Shown here in pieces: positions 24,255 through 31,360 of a stretch of 64,000 bases of DNA (its first letter is position 1; the number at the start of each line of letters is the position of its first letter). The notes below the pieces were generated by a model that worked only from the letters and a program-made list of their open reading frames with translations, had not been told where the DNA came from and did not search any database. The stretch comes from Lysobacterales bacterium (GTDB lineage: Bacteria > Pseudomonadota > Gammaproteobacteria > Xanthomonadales > Ahniellaceae): the NCBI GenBank assembly GCA_016703225.1, contig JADJCM010000003.1:868001-932000 (forward strand), in the 5' to 3' direction. A program made the translations under genes and the position numbers.

Positions 24255-24512
24255 ATGGCCGATCTCAAGAAGCAGTTCGAAGATGCCGGAAAGAAGGCGC
24301 TGAATCTGAAGGAGCGTCCGGATAACGACACCATGCTCAAGCTCTACGCGCTGTACAAGCAGGGCGCGCAGGGAGATGTCAGCGGCGAGAAGCCCGGCTT
24401 TTTCGATTTCGTCGGCGTTGCCAAGTACGAAGCCTGGGCCAAGCTCAAGGGCACGGCGCAGGACGCGGCCCAGAAGCAGTACGTCGATCTCGTCAAGAAA
24501 CTGGCCGGCTGA
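24255..24512 (+). CDS. Acyl-CoA-binding protein
   Basis: An 85-residue four-helix protein that binds long-chain acyl-CoA in the cytoplasm. The family residues are visible: MLKLYALYKQGAQGDV, KPGFFDFVGVAKYEAWAKLK and the C-terminal YVDLVKKLAG. Length matches the family exactly. GGAG lies 8 bases before the ATG. The divergent gene is a fatty acyl-CoA reductase and the next gene is a TetR regulator, so it probably buffers or delivers acyl-CoA substrate. Confidence 0.93.
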   Translation: MADLKKQFEDAGKKALNLKERPDNDTMLKLYALYKQGAQGDVSGEKPGFFDFVGVAKYEAWAKLKGTAQDAAQKQYVDLVKKLAG

Positions 24513-24526
24513 GGCCGTTGGCCGCC

Positions 24527-25159
24527 GTGGCACCCAAGACCCGCGAGCGCATTCTCGACATCAGCCTCGCCATGTTCAACGATCGCGGCGAACCGAACGT
24601 CACTACCAACCACATCGCCGACGAACTCGAGATCAGCCCGGGCAATCTCTACTATCACTTCCGCAACAAGGAAGACATCGTCGAGAACCTGTTCGCGCGC
24701 TACGAAGAAAAAATCGACCGGGTGATGGTTGCGCCGGACGAACGCCTGCCCAATCTCGAGGACATCTGGCTGCAACTGCACCTGGCGTTCGAAACGATGT
24801 GGGAGTACCGCTTCGTGTACCGCGACCTGGTCGATATCACCAGCCGCAATCGCAAGCTGCGCATGCACTTCGCACGCATCCTCAAGCGCGCAACCGAAAA
24901 CGCGACCGACGTGCTGAAGGGTCTGGTCGAAGCCGGGATCATGCGCGCCAGCCGCGCCGAGATCGAAGCCACCGCCAGCAACGTGATCCTCGTCGCGACC
25001 TTCTGGTTGAGCTTCAACACCGTCCGCGGCGGAGCACTGGAGAAGGGCTCCGAGGATCTGACCCAGGGCATCTTCCAGCTGATGATGCTGATCGCCCCGT
25101 TCCTGCGCGACGCCGAGCGCCTGCACCTGAACACGCTGGCCGACAACTACCGCAAATAG
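24527..25159 (+). CDS. TetR/AcrR family transcriptional regulator
   Basis: A ~210-residue regulator. Residues 1-55 hold the DNA-binding domain (KTRERILDISLAMFNDRGEP, then TTNHIADELEISPGNLYYHF as the helix-turn-helix). The rest is an all-helical ligand and dimerisation domain, probably sensing an acyl-CoA or fatty acid given its neighbours. The start is uncertain: GTG 24527 (VAPKTRER, the typical length) or TTG 24518, close behind GAGG. It is 14 bases downstream of the acyl-CoA-binding protein gene and followed by a terminator. The 14-bp palindrome in the upstream promoter is a candidate autoregulatory site; this is inference. Confidence 0.88.
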   Translation: MAPKTRERILDISLAMFNDRGEPNVTTNHIADELEISPGNLYYHFRNKEDIVENLFARYEEKIDRVMVAPDERLPNLEDIWLQLHLAFETMWEYRFVYRDLVDITSRNRKLRMHFARILKRATENATDVLKGLVEAGIMRASRAEIEATASNVILVATFWLSFNTVRGGALEKGSEDLTQGIFQLMMLIAPFLRDAERLHLNTLADNYRK

Positions 25160-25163
25160 AAAA

Positions 25164-25186
25164 CCCCGACCTCGCGGCCGGGGCTT
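25164..25186. terminator. Bidirectional terminator between TetR and phasin 2
   Basis: CCCCG (25164-25168) pairs with CGGGG (25179-25183), extended by AA before and CTT after. It lies between convergent genes, close to both stops. A-rich (AAAA) and T-containing flanks allow it to work in either direction. Confidence 0.55.
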
Positions 25187-25208
25187 CGTTCAAACCGTTC
25201 TCTGGGGA

Positions 25209-25637
25209 TCAGCGCGCCGCGCGGCGGGCGCCACCCTTGATTTCGCGGTTCAGTTCGGCGACGCGCGCCAGCAGTTCCTGGACATCGCCCTTGGACGGCA
25301 CCCCGAAGCGGCCGAGCACGGCGCCGACGCGTTCGCCGATTGCATTTTCGACAGTCGTCACGTTCTTGCGCGCCTTGGCACGCAGCGGGTTGATGTAGCC
25401 CCCGACCTGCTTGCGCACACCGGCGGTGAACTTGCGCGCGTCGTTGTTCGCGGTCTTCACGAACTTCTTGGTGCGCGCCTGGAAGCCCTCGCCTTCGGCG
25501 ACCAGGGCGTCGATCGCCTTCTGGCCCTGTTTCTGCACCAGCGACACCGCGCCGAGACCAGCGAGCACGAACTTGCGCGTGGCTTCGTTGGCTTCGACGA
25601 CCTTGCTGACCTTCTTCGACTTGCTCTGGATACGCAT
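25209..25637 (-). CDS. Phasin family protein (2)
   Basis: A 142-residue granule-coat-type protein. Helical stretches are KFVLAGLGAVSLVQKQGQKA and a C-terminal coiled coil (VGAVLGRFGVPSKGDVQELL, then ARVAELNREIKGG). VLGRFGVPSKGDVQELLARV parallels ALGKLGVPGRDEMEALVSRV in phasin 1, showing that the two are related. I prefer the ATG at 25637, which has GGAGA six bases upstream, over the ATG two codons earlier, which overlaps that site. The upstream region contains the 17-bp motif shared with phasin 1. Confidence 0.86.
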   Translation of the reverse strand: MRIQSKSKKVSKVVEANEATRKFVLAGLGAVSLVQKQGQKAIDALVAEGEGFQARTKKFVKTANNDARKFTAGVRKQVGGYINPLRAKARKNVTTVENAIGERVGAVLGRFGVPSKGDVQELLARVAELNREIKGGARRAAR

Positions 25638-25727
25638 CGACATTCTCCGCTGGGACTGTTGCGCCGCGCTGCGGTCACATCGACCGCCGACCCACGCGTC
25701 GCCTGCGGCGCATCTTCGACAGCGGCG

Positions 25728-25744
25728 CTAGAACAATCACACTA
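25728..25744 (-). promoter_or_regulatory. 17-bp motif upstream of phasin gene 2
   Basis: On the minus strand TAGTGTGATTGTTCTAG, identical in 16 of 17 positions to the motif before phasin 1 (21255-21271) and in the same orientation, 90 bases before the start codon. It also lies upstream of the divergent gene at 25805 and could influence it. Confidence 0.45.
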
Positions 25745-25804
25745 CCGGCGCTTGTCGCGACACCACGATTGCAGGATGCTCGCGGCTTCCGGAGGGAGGA
25801 CACC

Positions 25805-26653
25805 ATGGCAGCGAAAAAATGGGCGGCGTTTCCACACAGCAACAAGGCCTTCGATTACAGCGGCGACAAGCTGCACAAGGCCTGGTCGAAACTGCACGCT
25901 GGCGACCAGGAGCCGTTTCCGGACGAGGCCCGCATCGCCGCTCTGCTCAAGGGCAACAGCAAGCTCGGCAAGTCCGCCGACGCCGCCAAGCACGCGGCGC
26001 GCCTGCAGGAGGGCTGGTGCGCCTACCACGCCGGAGAATTCCAGCATGCGTTCGAGACCGGCGAAGCACTCGGCGCACTCGGCGCCACGCTTGCGAACAA
26101 GGCGATGGGCATCCACGCGGTCTATCTGGTCGATGACGAGAAGGAGAAGCTGAAACGATTCGAGGCCGTGGCCAAGCGCGCCGAAGACGCCATCGCCGCC
26201 TTGCCCAAGGAAGCCAACAGCCACTACTTCCGCGCCTTCGCGCTGGGTCGCTACAGCCAGTTGCTGTCGATTGCAAAGGCGCTGTCGCAAGGCCTGGCCG
26301 GCAAGGTCAAGGAGAGCCTGGATGCAACGCTCAAGCTCGCGCCCAAGCACGCCGAGGCGCACACTGCCCTTGGCCTGTACCACGCCGAGATCGTCGGCAA
26401 GATCGGCGGCATGATCGCCAGCCTGACCTACGGCGCCAAGGCGTCACTGGCCGAGGAACACTGCAAGACTGCGATCAAGCTGACCCCGGAGTCACCGATC
26501 GCGCTCATCGAATACGCCAACGCGCTGATGCTCATTCACGGCGACAAGAAGGAAGACGAGGCCGCCGCGCTGTACGCGAAGGCGATCAAGCTCAAGCCGC
26601 ACGAGGCGATGGAAGCCCTCGACATCGCCTACGCCAAGGCACAGATGGAGTAG
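25805..26653 (+). CDS. TPR-like helical hypothetical protein
   Basis: A 282-residue soluble protein. The second half carries TPR-like helix pairs (ANSHYFRAFALGRYSQLLS, LDATLKLAPKHAEAHTALGL, ALYAKAIKLKPHEAMEALDI), suggesting a protein-interaction scaffold. The N-terminal part has a WSKLHAGDQEPFPDEARIA segment of unknown meaning. GGAGGGAGGACACC precedes the ATG at 25805. It is divergent from phasin 2 and could share its control motif. Function is unknown. Confidence 0.72.
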   Translation: MAAKKWAAFPHSNKAFDYSGDKLHKAWSKLHAGDQEPFPDEARIAALLKGNSKLGKSADAAKHAARLQEGWCAYHAGEFQHAFETGEALGALGATLANKAMGIHAVYLVDDEKEKLKRFEAVAKRAEDAIAALPKEANSHYFRAFALGRYSQLLSIAKALSQGLAGKVKESLDATLKLAPKHAEAHTALGLYHAEIVGKIGGMIASLTYGAKASLAEEHCKTAIKLTPESPIALIEYANALMLIHGDKKEDEAAALYAKAIKLKPHEAMEALDIAYAKAQME

Positions 26654-26800
26654 CCCACCCGCCTGGCCGCGAGCTGCGCGCATGAACCGTGCGTTCAGCA
26701 CTAGAGCGGCGACTCTAGCGGCCACCCGCAGGATGGCCCCCGAAAATCCTTCCCGAGCATGCGGTCGATGCTCTGGGGACGAATGACGGAGTAATCCTGC
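26654..26800. other. Intergenic hairpins between the TPR-like and SleB-like genes
   Basis: Two small perfect inverted repeats: CTAGAG/CTCTAG (26701-26718, loop CGGCGA) and GAGCAT/ATGCTC (26755-26773, loop of 7). Neither is followed by a T run, so terminator function is doubtful. The second lies 28 bases before the next start codon. Confidence 0.3.
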
Positions 26801-27241
26801 ATGCAACTCGCCACGCTGTTGATGATCGCGAACTGGCTCCCGCAACCACTTGCGGACCAGACCTGCCTGACCGCGGCACTGTACCTCGAAGCCCGCGACC
26901 AGCCGATCCTGGGCCAGGTGGCGGTGGCGGAGGTGGCGCTGCGTCGTCAGCGCGCGAGTCGATCGCCCCTGGATCTGTGTCACGTGCTGAGCATGCCCAA
27001 GCAGTTCGCGCTCACCATGGTCTCGCCGCACTTCCGTTTCCGCAACCTCGCGGCATGGAACCGCGCTTCGCGGATCTCCGCGGCAACGATGGCGCGCTGG
27101 AGCCACCAGGGTGATCGACTCTCGGTGGTTCCTACTGCCGATCACTTCTTCGCTGTTGCCTACGGCGAACCCTCCTGGGCCGCGCACGGCGTGCGCATCG
27201 CGCAGATCGGCGACCACGCGTTCTACCGCCTGAGTCCCTGA
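26801..27241 (+). CDS. SleB-like cell wall hydrolase
   Basis: A 146-residue protein of the Hydrolase_2 (SleB/CwlJ) family that cleaves peptidoglycan. The signature is TCLTAALYLEARDQPILGQV, where Glu is the expected catalytic residue, followed by VAVAEVALRR; later FALTMVSPHFRF and ADHFFAVAYGEPSWA align with the rest of the domain. The N-terminus is short and hydrophobic, without a clear cleavage site. GGAG lies 9 bases upstream of the ATG. In proteobacteria these act on the cell wall during growth rather than in spore germination. Confidence 0.78.
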   Translation: MQLATLLMIANWLPQPLADQTCLTAALYLEARDQPILGQVAVAEVALRRQRASRSPLDLCHVLSMPKQFALTMVSPHFRFRNLAAWNRASRISAATMARWSHQGDRLSVVPTADHFFAVAYGEPSWAAHGVRIAQIGDHAFYRLSP

Positions 27242-27301
27242 GCAAGCAGCATCGACCGGTCGCCGGCGTCCGCTACAATCGCGGCCTTTCCGGAGACCTC
27301 C

Positions 27302-28069
27302 ATGCAACTTGCATCGACCCAGGCTGCCATCACCGGCGGCGCCTCCGGGCTCGGCCTCGCCGTAGCCCGCCATCTGATTGCGCACGGCGCTGCGGTGACC
27401 CTGCTCGACGTCAACGCCGACAAGGGAACGGCAGCCGCAGCCGAGTTGGGGACGCGCGCGCGCTTCGCCAAACTCGACGTGACTTCGGAAAGCGAAGTGC
27501 AAGCCGCTCTGGCGCAGGCACAGACGGCGATGGGCGGGCTCAATGCGGTGATCAGCTGCGCCGGCATCCTCGGCGCCGGCCGCGTGCTCGGCAAGGAAGG
27601 CCCGATGCCGCTGTCGCAGTTCGAGACCACGGTGCGGGTGAACCTGATCGGCTCGTTCAATGTCGCCAAGGCCGCCGCCAACCTGATGCAGACGAATGCG
27701 GCGGGCGAGGATGGCGAGCGCGGCGTGATCATCAACACCGCGTCGATTGCCGCCTTCGAAGGCCAGATCGGGCAATGCGCCTATTCGGCGTCGAAGGGCG
27801 GCGTAGTGGCGATGGCGCTGCCGATGGCGCGCGAGTTCGCCCGCATCGGTATCCGCGTGATGACGCTGGCGCCCGGCGCCTTCCACACGCCGATGGTGGA
27901 TGGCATGCCGCAGGCGATCTACGACTCGCTGTGCGCGCAGGTGCCCTACCCGCCGCGCCTCGGCAAGCCCGAGGAGTTCGCCGACGCGGTCGCCTTCATC
28001 CTGCAGAACCGCTATCTCAATGGCAGCGTGATCCGCCTCGACGGCGCCATCCGCATGCAGCCGAAATAA
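27302..28069 (+). CDS. SDR family oxidoreductase, 3-hydroxyacyl-CoA dehydrogenase type 2-like
   Basis: A 255-residue classical SDR. AAITGGASGLGLAVARHL is the NAD-binding loop, with Asp of LLDVNAD indicating NAD preference. NTASIAAFEG and CAYSASKGGVVAM carry the Ser and the YxxxK catalytic pair. The PGAFHTPMVDGMPQ loop and YPPRLGKPEEFADAV resemble HSD17B10-type 3-hydroxyacyl-CoA dehydrogenases that act on short acyl-CoAs. A role in acyl-CoA or PHA-related metabolism would fit the neighbourhood, but it is not proven. It is followed 25 bases later by efpL. Confidence 0.85.
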   Translation: MQLASTQAAITGGASGLGLAVARHLIAHGAAVTLLDVNADKGTAAAAELGTRARFAKLDVTSESEVQAALAQAQTAMGGLNAVISCAGILGAGRVLGKEGPMPLSQFETTVRVNLIGSFNVAKAAANLMQTNAAGEDGERGVIINTASIAAFEGQIGQCAYSASKGGVVAMALPMAREFARIGIRVMTLAPGAFHTPMVDGMPQAIYDSLCAQVPYPPRLGKPEEFADAVAFILQNRYLNGSVIRLDGAIRMQPK

Positions 28070-28094
28070 CCCATCCAGCCTCCAGGACCAACCG

Positions 28095-28658
28095 ATGAAA
28101 GCCTACGATATGAAGCGCGGTACCGCGGTCGAGCACGACGGCCGCATCTGGCAGATCAAGGACGTCGAGCGCAGCGCGCCGACCGGACGCGGCGGTAACA
28201 CCACCTACCGCTTCGCGATGTATTCGGTGCCCGGCAACGTCAAGCTCGACCTGAGCCTGCGCGCCGACGACGATCTGCCCGAAGTCGAACTGTCGCGGCG
28301 CGCGGTGACCTTCTCGTACAAGGACGGTGACGCCTTCGTCTTTCTCGATGTCGAGGATTTCACGCCCTACACACTGGATCCGGATCTGGTCGGCGACAAT
28401 GCCGGCTACATCACCGAAGGCCTGGAGGAGTGCTACGTGCGTCTGCTCGACGAGTCGCCGGTGGGCCTGCAGCTGCCGCCGAACGTGATCCTGCAGGTGG
28501 TCGAGACCGCGCCCGAGCTGCGCGGTGCAACCGCCACCAAGCGCCCGAAGCCGGCCAAGCTCAACACCGGCATCGAGATCATGGTGCCGGAGTACATCGT
28601 CAACGGCGAGAAGATCCAGGTGAGCACGACCACCGGGGAATTCGCCGGCCGCGCCTGA
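28095..28658 (+). CDS. efpL: Elongation factor P-like protein EfpL (YeiP)
   Basis: A 187-residue EF-P paralogue that helps ribosomes pass proline-rich and other hard motifs. It has the three-barrel layout, with KRGTAVEHDGRIWQIKDVER at the start. The tip loop SAPTGRGGNTTYRF carries an Arg where EF-P has its modified Lys, the mark of the YeiP/EfpL branch. TGIEIMVPEYIVNGEKIQVS near the C-terminus is the family signature. No EF-P modification gene is adjacent. A strong hairpin follows at 28699-28730. Confidence 0.93.
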   Translation: MKAYDMKRGTAVEHDGRIWQIKDVERSAPTGRGGNTTYRFAMYSVPGNVKLDLSLRADDDLPEVELSRRAVTFSYKDGDAFVFLDVEDFTPYTLDPDLVGDNAGYITEGLEECYVRLLDESPVGLQLPPNVILQVVETAPELRGATATKRPKPAKLNTGIEIMVPEYIVNGEKIQVSTTTGEFAGRA

Positions 28659-28698
28659 ACATCGCCGACTTCCACGCAACGCGCGCAGCTTGAAACAC

Positions 28699-28730
28699 GA
28701 AGGCCAGTGGATTCGCATCCACTGGCCTTC
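28699..28730. terminator. Strong hairpin between efpL and tRNA-Arg
   Basis: GAAGGCCAGTGGAT (28699-28712) and ATCCACTGGCCTTC (28717-28730) form a perfect 14-bp stem with loop TCGC. It lies between a plus-strand gene end and a minus-strand tRNA end, so it can end both transcripts. T tracts are weak on both sides. Confidence 0.65.
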
Positions 28731-28735
28731 TGCAT

Positions 28736-28812
28736 TGGCGCGCCCGGAGGGACTCGAACCCCCGACCACCGGGTTCGAAGCCCGGTGCTCTATCCAGCTG
28801 AGCTACGGACGC
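28736..28812 (-). tRNA. tRNA-Arg (anticodon TCG)
   Basis: A cloverleaf reads from 28812: acceptor GCGTCCG pairs with CGGGCGC (one G-U pair); the D-loop sequence is AGCTGGATA; the anticodon stem CCGGG/CCCGG encloses the loop CTTCGAA, giving anticodon TCG; the T-loop sequence is TTCGAGT. Discriminator G and an encoded CCA complete 77 bases. It reads the CGA (and possibly CGG) arginine codon. Its 5' end is 10 bases after the permease stop on the same strand. Confidence 0.96.
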
Positions 28813-28821
28813 TGCGGGTGA

Positions 28822-30267
28822 CTACGCACGCTCCCCATGGGCGAGAACGCTGCGCGACCGGGCATAGGCAAAGTAAACGACCATGCCGATCACCGCCCAG
28901 ATCAGGAACAACTTGATGGTGTACCAGCCGAGACTGACGAACAGCAGGCCGCAACCCGCCATCGCCGCCGGGCCCACGAGCCACACCAGCGGCGTGGTGA
29001 AAGGACGCGGACGGTTCGGCTCGCGGACCCGCAGCATCATCACGCCCGCCGCCACCACGAAGAACGCGAACAAGGTGCCGGAGTTGGAAATATCGGCCAG
29101 TGCATCAACCGGGAACATCGCGGCGAACAGCGATACCGCAACACCGGTCACGATCGTGACCTTGTGCGGCGTGAAGAAGCGCGGGTGGATGTCCGAGAAC
29201 ATCTTGGGCATCAGTCCATCGCGCGACATGGTGAACAGTATTCGAGTCTGACCATAGATCATCATCAGGATGACCGAGGGCAAGGCAATGATCGCGGCAA
29301 CGCCGACCCAGTTGCCGAGTTGCGGCCAACCGAGATTGCGCAATACGAATGCCAGTGGTTCCTTGGACTGCGACAAGGCTCCGCCCGGCTGCGCACCCGT
29401 GGTGCCAATCGCCGCGTAAGAAACCAACAGGTAGAACACCGTGCACACTGCCAGCGAGCCGATCAGTCCGATCGGAATGTTGCGATTCGGATTCTTGGTT
29501 TCTTCAGCCGCGGTCGAGACCGCGTCGAATCCGACGTAAGCGAAGAAGATCGAGGCAGCTGCACCGAGCACACCGGTGCCGGACAGCGGCGTACCCCAGC
29601 CATTCGGCAGCATCGGTTCAAAATTGGCCGTGTCCACGGCCGGCAGGGCCACCGCAATGAAAGCGATTAGTGCCGCGACCTTGACCAAGACCAGCACCGC
29701 GGTGACTTTCGCGCTCTTCGACGTGCCGATCACCAGCAGCCAAGTGATCAGCAGCGAGATGAGGCAAGCGATGAGGTTGAAACCTCCTTTGGCGGTGGTG
29801 CCATCGGCCAGGGTGATGGTGTCGGCGGGTCCGGCGGTCAAGGCCAAAGGCAGCCCCATCCCGATCTCGCGCAGGAAGCCATTTGCATATCCCGACCAAC
29901 CCACCGCGACCGCTCCGGCCGCTACGGCGTATTCCAGAATCAACGCCCAACCAACCATCCACGCGATCAACTCGCCGAGCACAGCGTAAGAGTAGGTGTA
30001 GGCAGAGCCGGCCACCGGGACCATGGCCGCGATTTCGGCGTAGATCAACGCCGTCAACGCACAGACCACACCGGCAATCACGAAGCTGTACATCATGCCT
30101 GGACCGGCCTTGTTCGCCGCCACCGCAGTCAGCACGAAGATGCCGGTGCCGATGATGGCGCCGATGCCCAACATGGTCAGGTCGAACGCGCCGAGTTGGC
30201 GCTTCAGTCCCTTCTTTTCGGCGGCCGCGAGGATCTGATCCAGCGGTTTGATGCGATCGAACAGCAT
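28822..30267 (-). CDS. APC-family amino acid permease
   Basis: A 481-residue inner-membrane transporter with about 12-14 helices. The first helix region TMLGIGAIIGTGIFVLTAVA carries the APC substrate-binding GxGxxxG. YSYAVLGELIAWMVGWALIL and the conserved FFAYVGFDAVSTAAEETKNP loop are typical of the cationic amino acid transporter / YfnA-like branch. The N-terminal cytoplasmic tail is short (LFDRIKPLDQILAAAEKKGL). The ATG at 30267 was chosen because upstream residues in the longer frame lack coding character. Substrate is probably an amino acid, not further defined. Confidence 0.9.
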   Translation of the reverse strand: MLFDRIKPLDQILAAAEKKGLKRQLGAFDLTMLGIGAIIGTGIFVLTAVAANKAGPGMMYSFVIAGVVCALTALIYAEIAAMVPVAGSAYTYSYAVLGELIAWMVGWALILEYAVAAGAVAVGWSGYANGFLREIGMGLPLALTAGPADTITLADGTTAKGGFNLIACLISLLITWLLVIGTSKSAKVTAVLVLVKVAALIAFIAVALPAVDTANFEPMLPNGWGTPLSGTGVLGAAASIFFAYVGFDAVSTAAEETKNPNRNIPIGLIGSLAVCTVFYLLVSYAAIGTTGAQPGGALSQSKEPLAFVLRNLGWPQLGNWVGVAAIIALPSVILMMIYGQTRILFTMSRDGLMPKMFSDIHPRFFTPHKVTIVTGVAVSLFAAMFPVDALADISNSGTLFAFFVVAAGVMMLRVREPNRPRPFTTPLVWLVGPAAMAGCGLLFVSLGWYTIKLFLIWAVIGMVVYFAYARSRSVLAHGERA

Positions 30268-30457
30268 TCGGTTCTCCCAGTAGATGTGGTCGGCACCGGT
30301 CGTGCACGACCGAGGCTGTGGTGCGCAGATCGCGCATCGACTGGCTTGCGCCATCACGAGTCCGCCCCTGCTAAGCGCCGGTAACATACTGTTGCCACAC
30401 GCATGCGGCAAGCCCGAATGTGCTGAACTGCTGGCCTCCGAAGCCCTTTCACGAGCC

Positions 30458-31003
30458 ATGCACGACTTCGATCTCGACCGCGCCTTGCGCCAACACGAAG
30501 CCAGCTCAGCCATCGAAGCCGCGACGCGCAGCCGTTTCCTGGCACTGCTCGGCGAGAGTCCGCGCTGCTTCTCGCGCGACTGTTTTCCGGCGCACTTCAC
30601 GGCGTCGGCTTGGCTGGTGTCCGCTGATGGCGAACGTGCCCTGCTGCTGCACCATCGCAAGCTTGCACGCTGGCTGCAGCCGGGGGGTCACGCCGATGGC
30701 GATAGCGACCTGGCGCGCGTCGCGTTGCGTGAGGCTACTGAAGAAACCGGCCTCGCCGGGCTGGCCGTCGATGCCGATCTGTTCGATCTCGACGCCCATG
30801 TGATTCCCGCGCGCGGCGACGAACCGGAACACTGGCACTACGATCTGCGCTTCGTGGTGCGCGCCACTGCATCGGAGCAGTTCATCGCCAACAGCGAATC
30901 CCGCGACATGGCCTGGCGCGCGATCACGGACATCGCGAGCGATTTCGAACTCGATGCCTCGATCCGGCGCATGGCGCGGCGTTGGCTGGCCCGCGCCGGC
31001 TGA
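30458..31003 (+). CDS. Nudix hydrolase
   Basis: A 181-residue Nudix enzyme cleaving a nucleoside-diphosphate-linked substrate. The Nudix box is GGHADGDSDLARVALREATEETGL (shown here in two parts: GGHADGDSDLARVA and LREATEETGL), with the metal-binding REATEE intact. The preceding LLLHHRKLARWLQPGG is typical. WHYDLRFVVRA follows. The substrate cannot be told. It is divergent from the permease and convergent with the hpt gene, with 3 bases between stops. Confidence 0.88.
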   Translation: MHDFDLDRALRQHEASSAIEAATRSRFLALLGESPRCFSRDCFPAHFTASAWLVSADGERALLLHHRKLARWLQPGGHADGDSDLARVALREATEETGLAGLAVDADLFDLDAHVIPARGDEPEHWHYDLRFVVRATASEQFIANSESRDMAWRAITDIASDFELDASIRRMARRWLARAG

Positions 31004-31006
31004 CGC

Positions 31007-31360
31007 TCAGGCGATTTCGCGGCGCAGTGCTTCGCAACTGGCCTGGTGCACGGCTTCGAGCTGCGCCAGAGACTGCGCCGCCAGCGTTGGCGTACCAGCC
31101 TTGGCGGCGTACTCGATTTCGCGGCAGAGTTCGGCCAGCGCGGTCGCGCCGAAACTGGCCGCGTTCGACTTGAGCGTGTGGCTGGTAACGCGCAGTTTCT
31201 CGCCATCCGCGGCGGCCGATGCGGCGCGAATCGCAGCGACCTGCTCGGCCGAGCCCTTGAGGAACATGCCGATCATCTGCTTCAGCACTCCGGGCTTGCC
31301 TGCGCGTTCGAGCATGCGGAACTGGTCGAGCATCGACTGATCGATCTGCACCGTGGTCAT
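31007..31360 (-). CDS. Hpt-domain phosphotransfer protein
   Basis: A 117-residue stand-alone histidine phosphotransfer protein, a four-helix bundle. VTSHTLKSNAASFGATALAE near residue 60 contains the phosphorylatable His and the usual Lys two residues later. It would pass phosphate between a hybrid kinase and a response regulator encoded elsewhere. Its ATG overlaps the rmuC stop as ATGA, so it is translated with rmuC. No histidine kinase is nearby. Confidence 0.88.
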   Translation of the reverse strand: MTTVQIDQSMLDQFRMLERAGKPGVLKQMIGMFLKGSAEQVAAIRAASAAADGEKLRVTSHTLKSNAASFGATALAELCREIEYAAKAGTPTLAAQSLAQLEAVHQASCEALRREIA

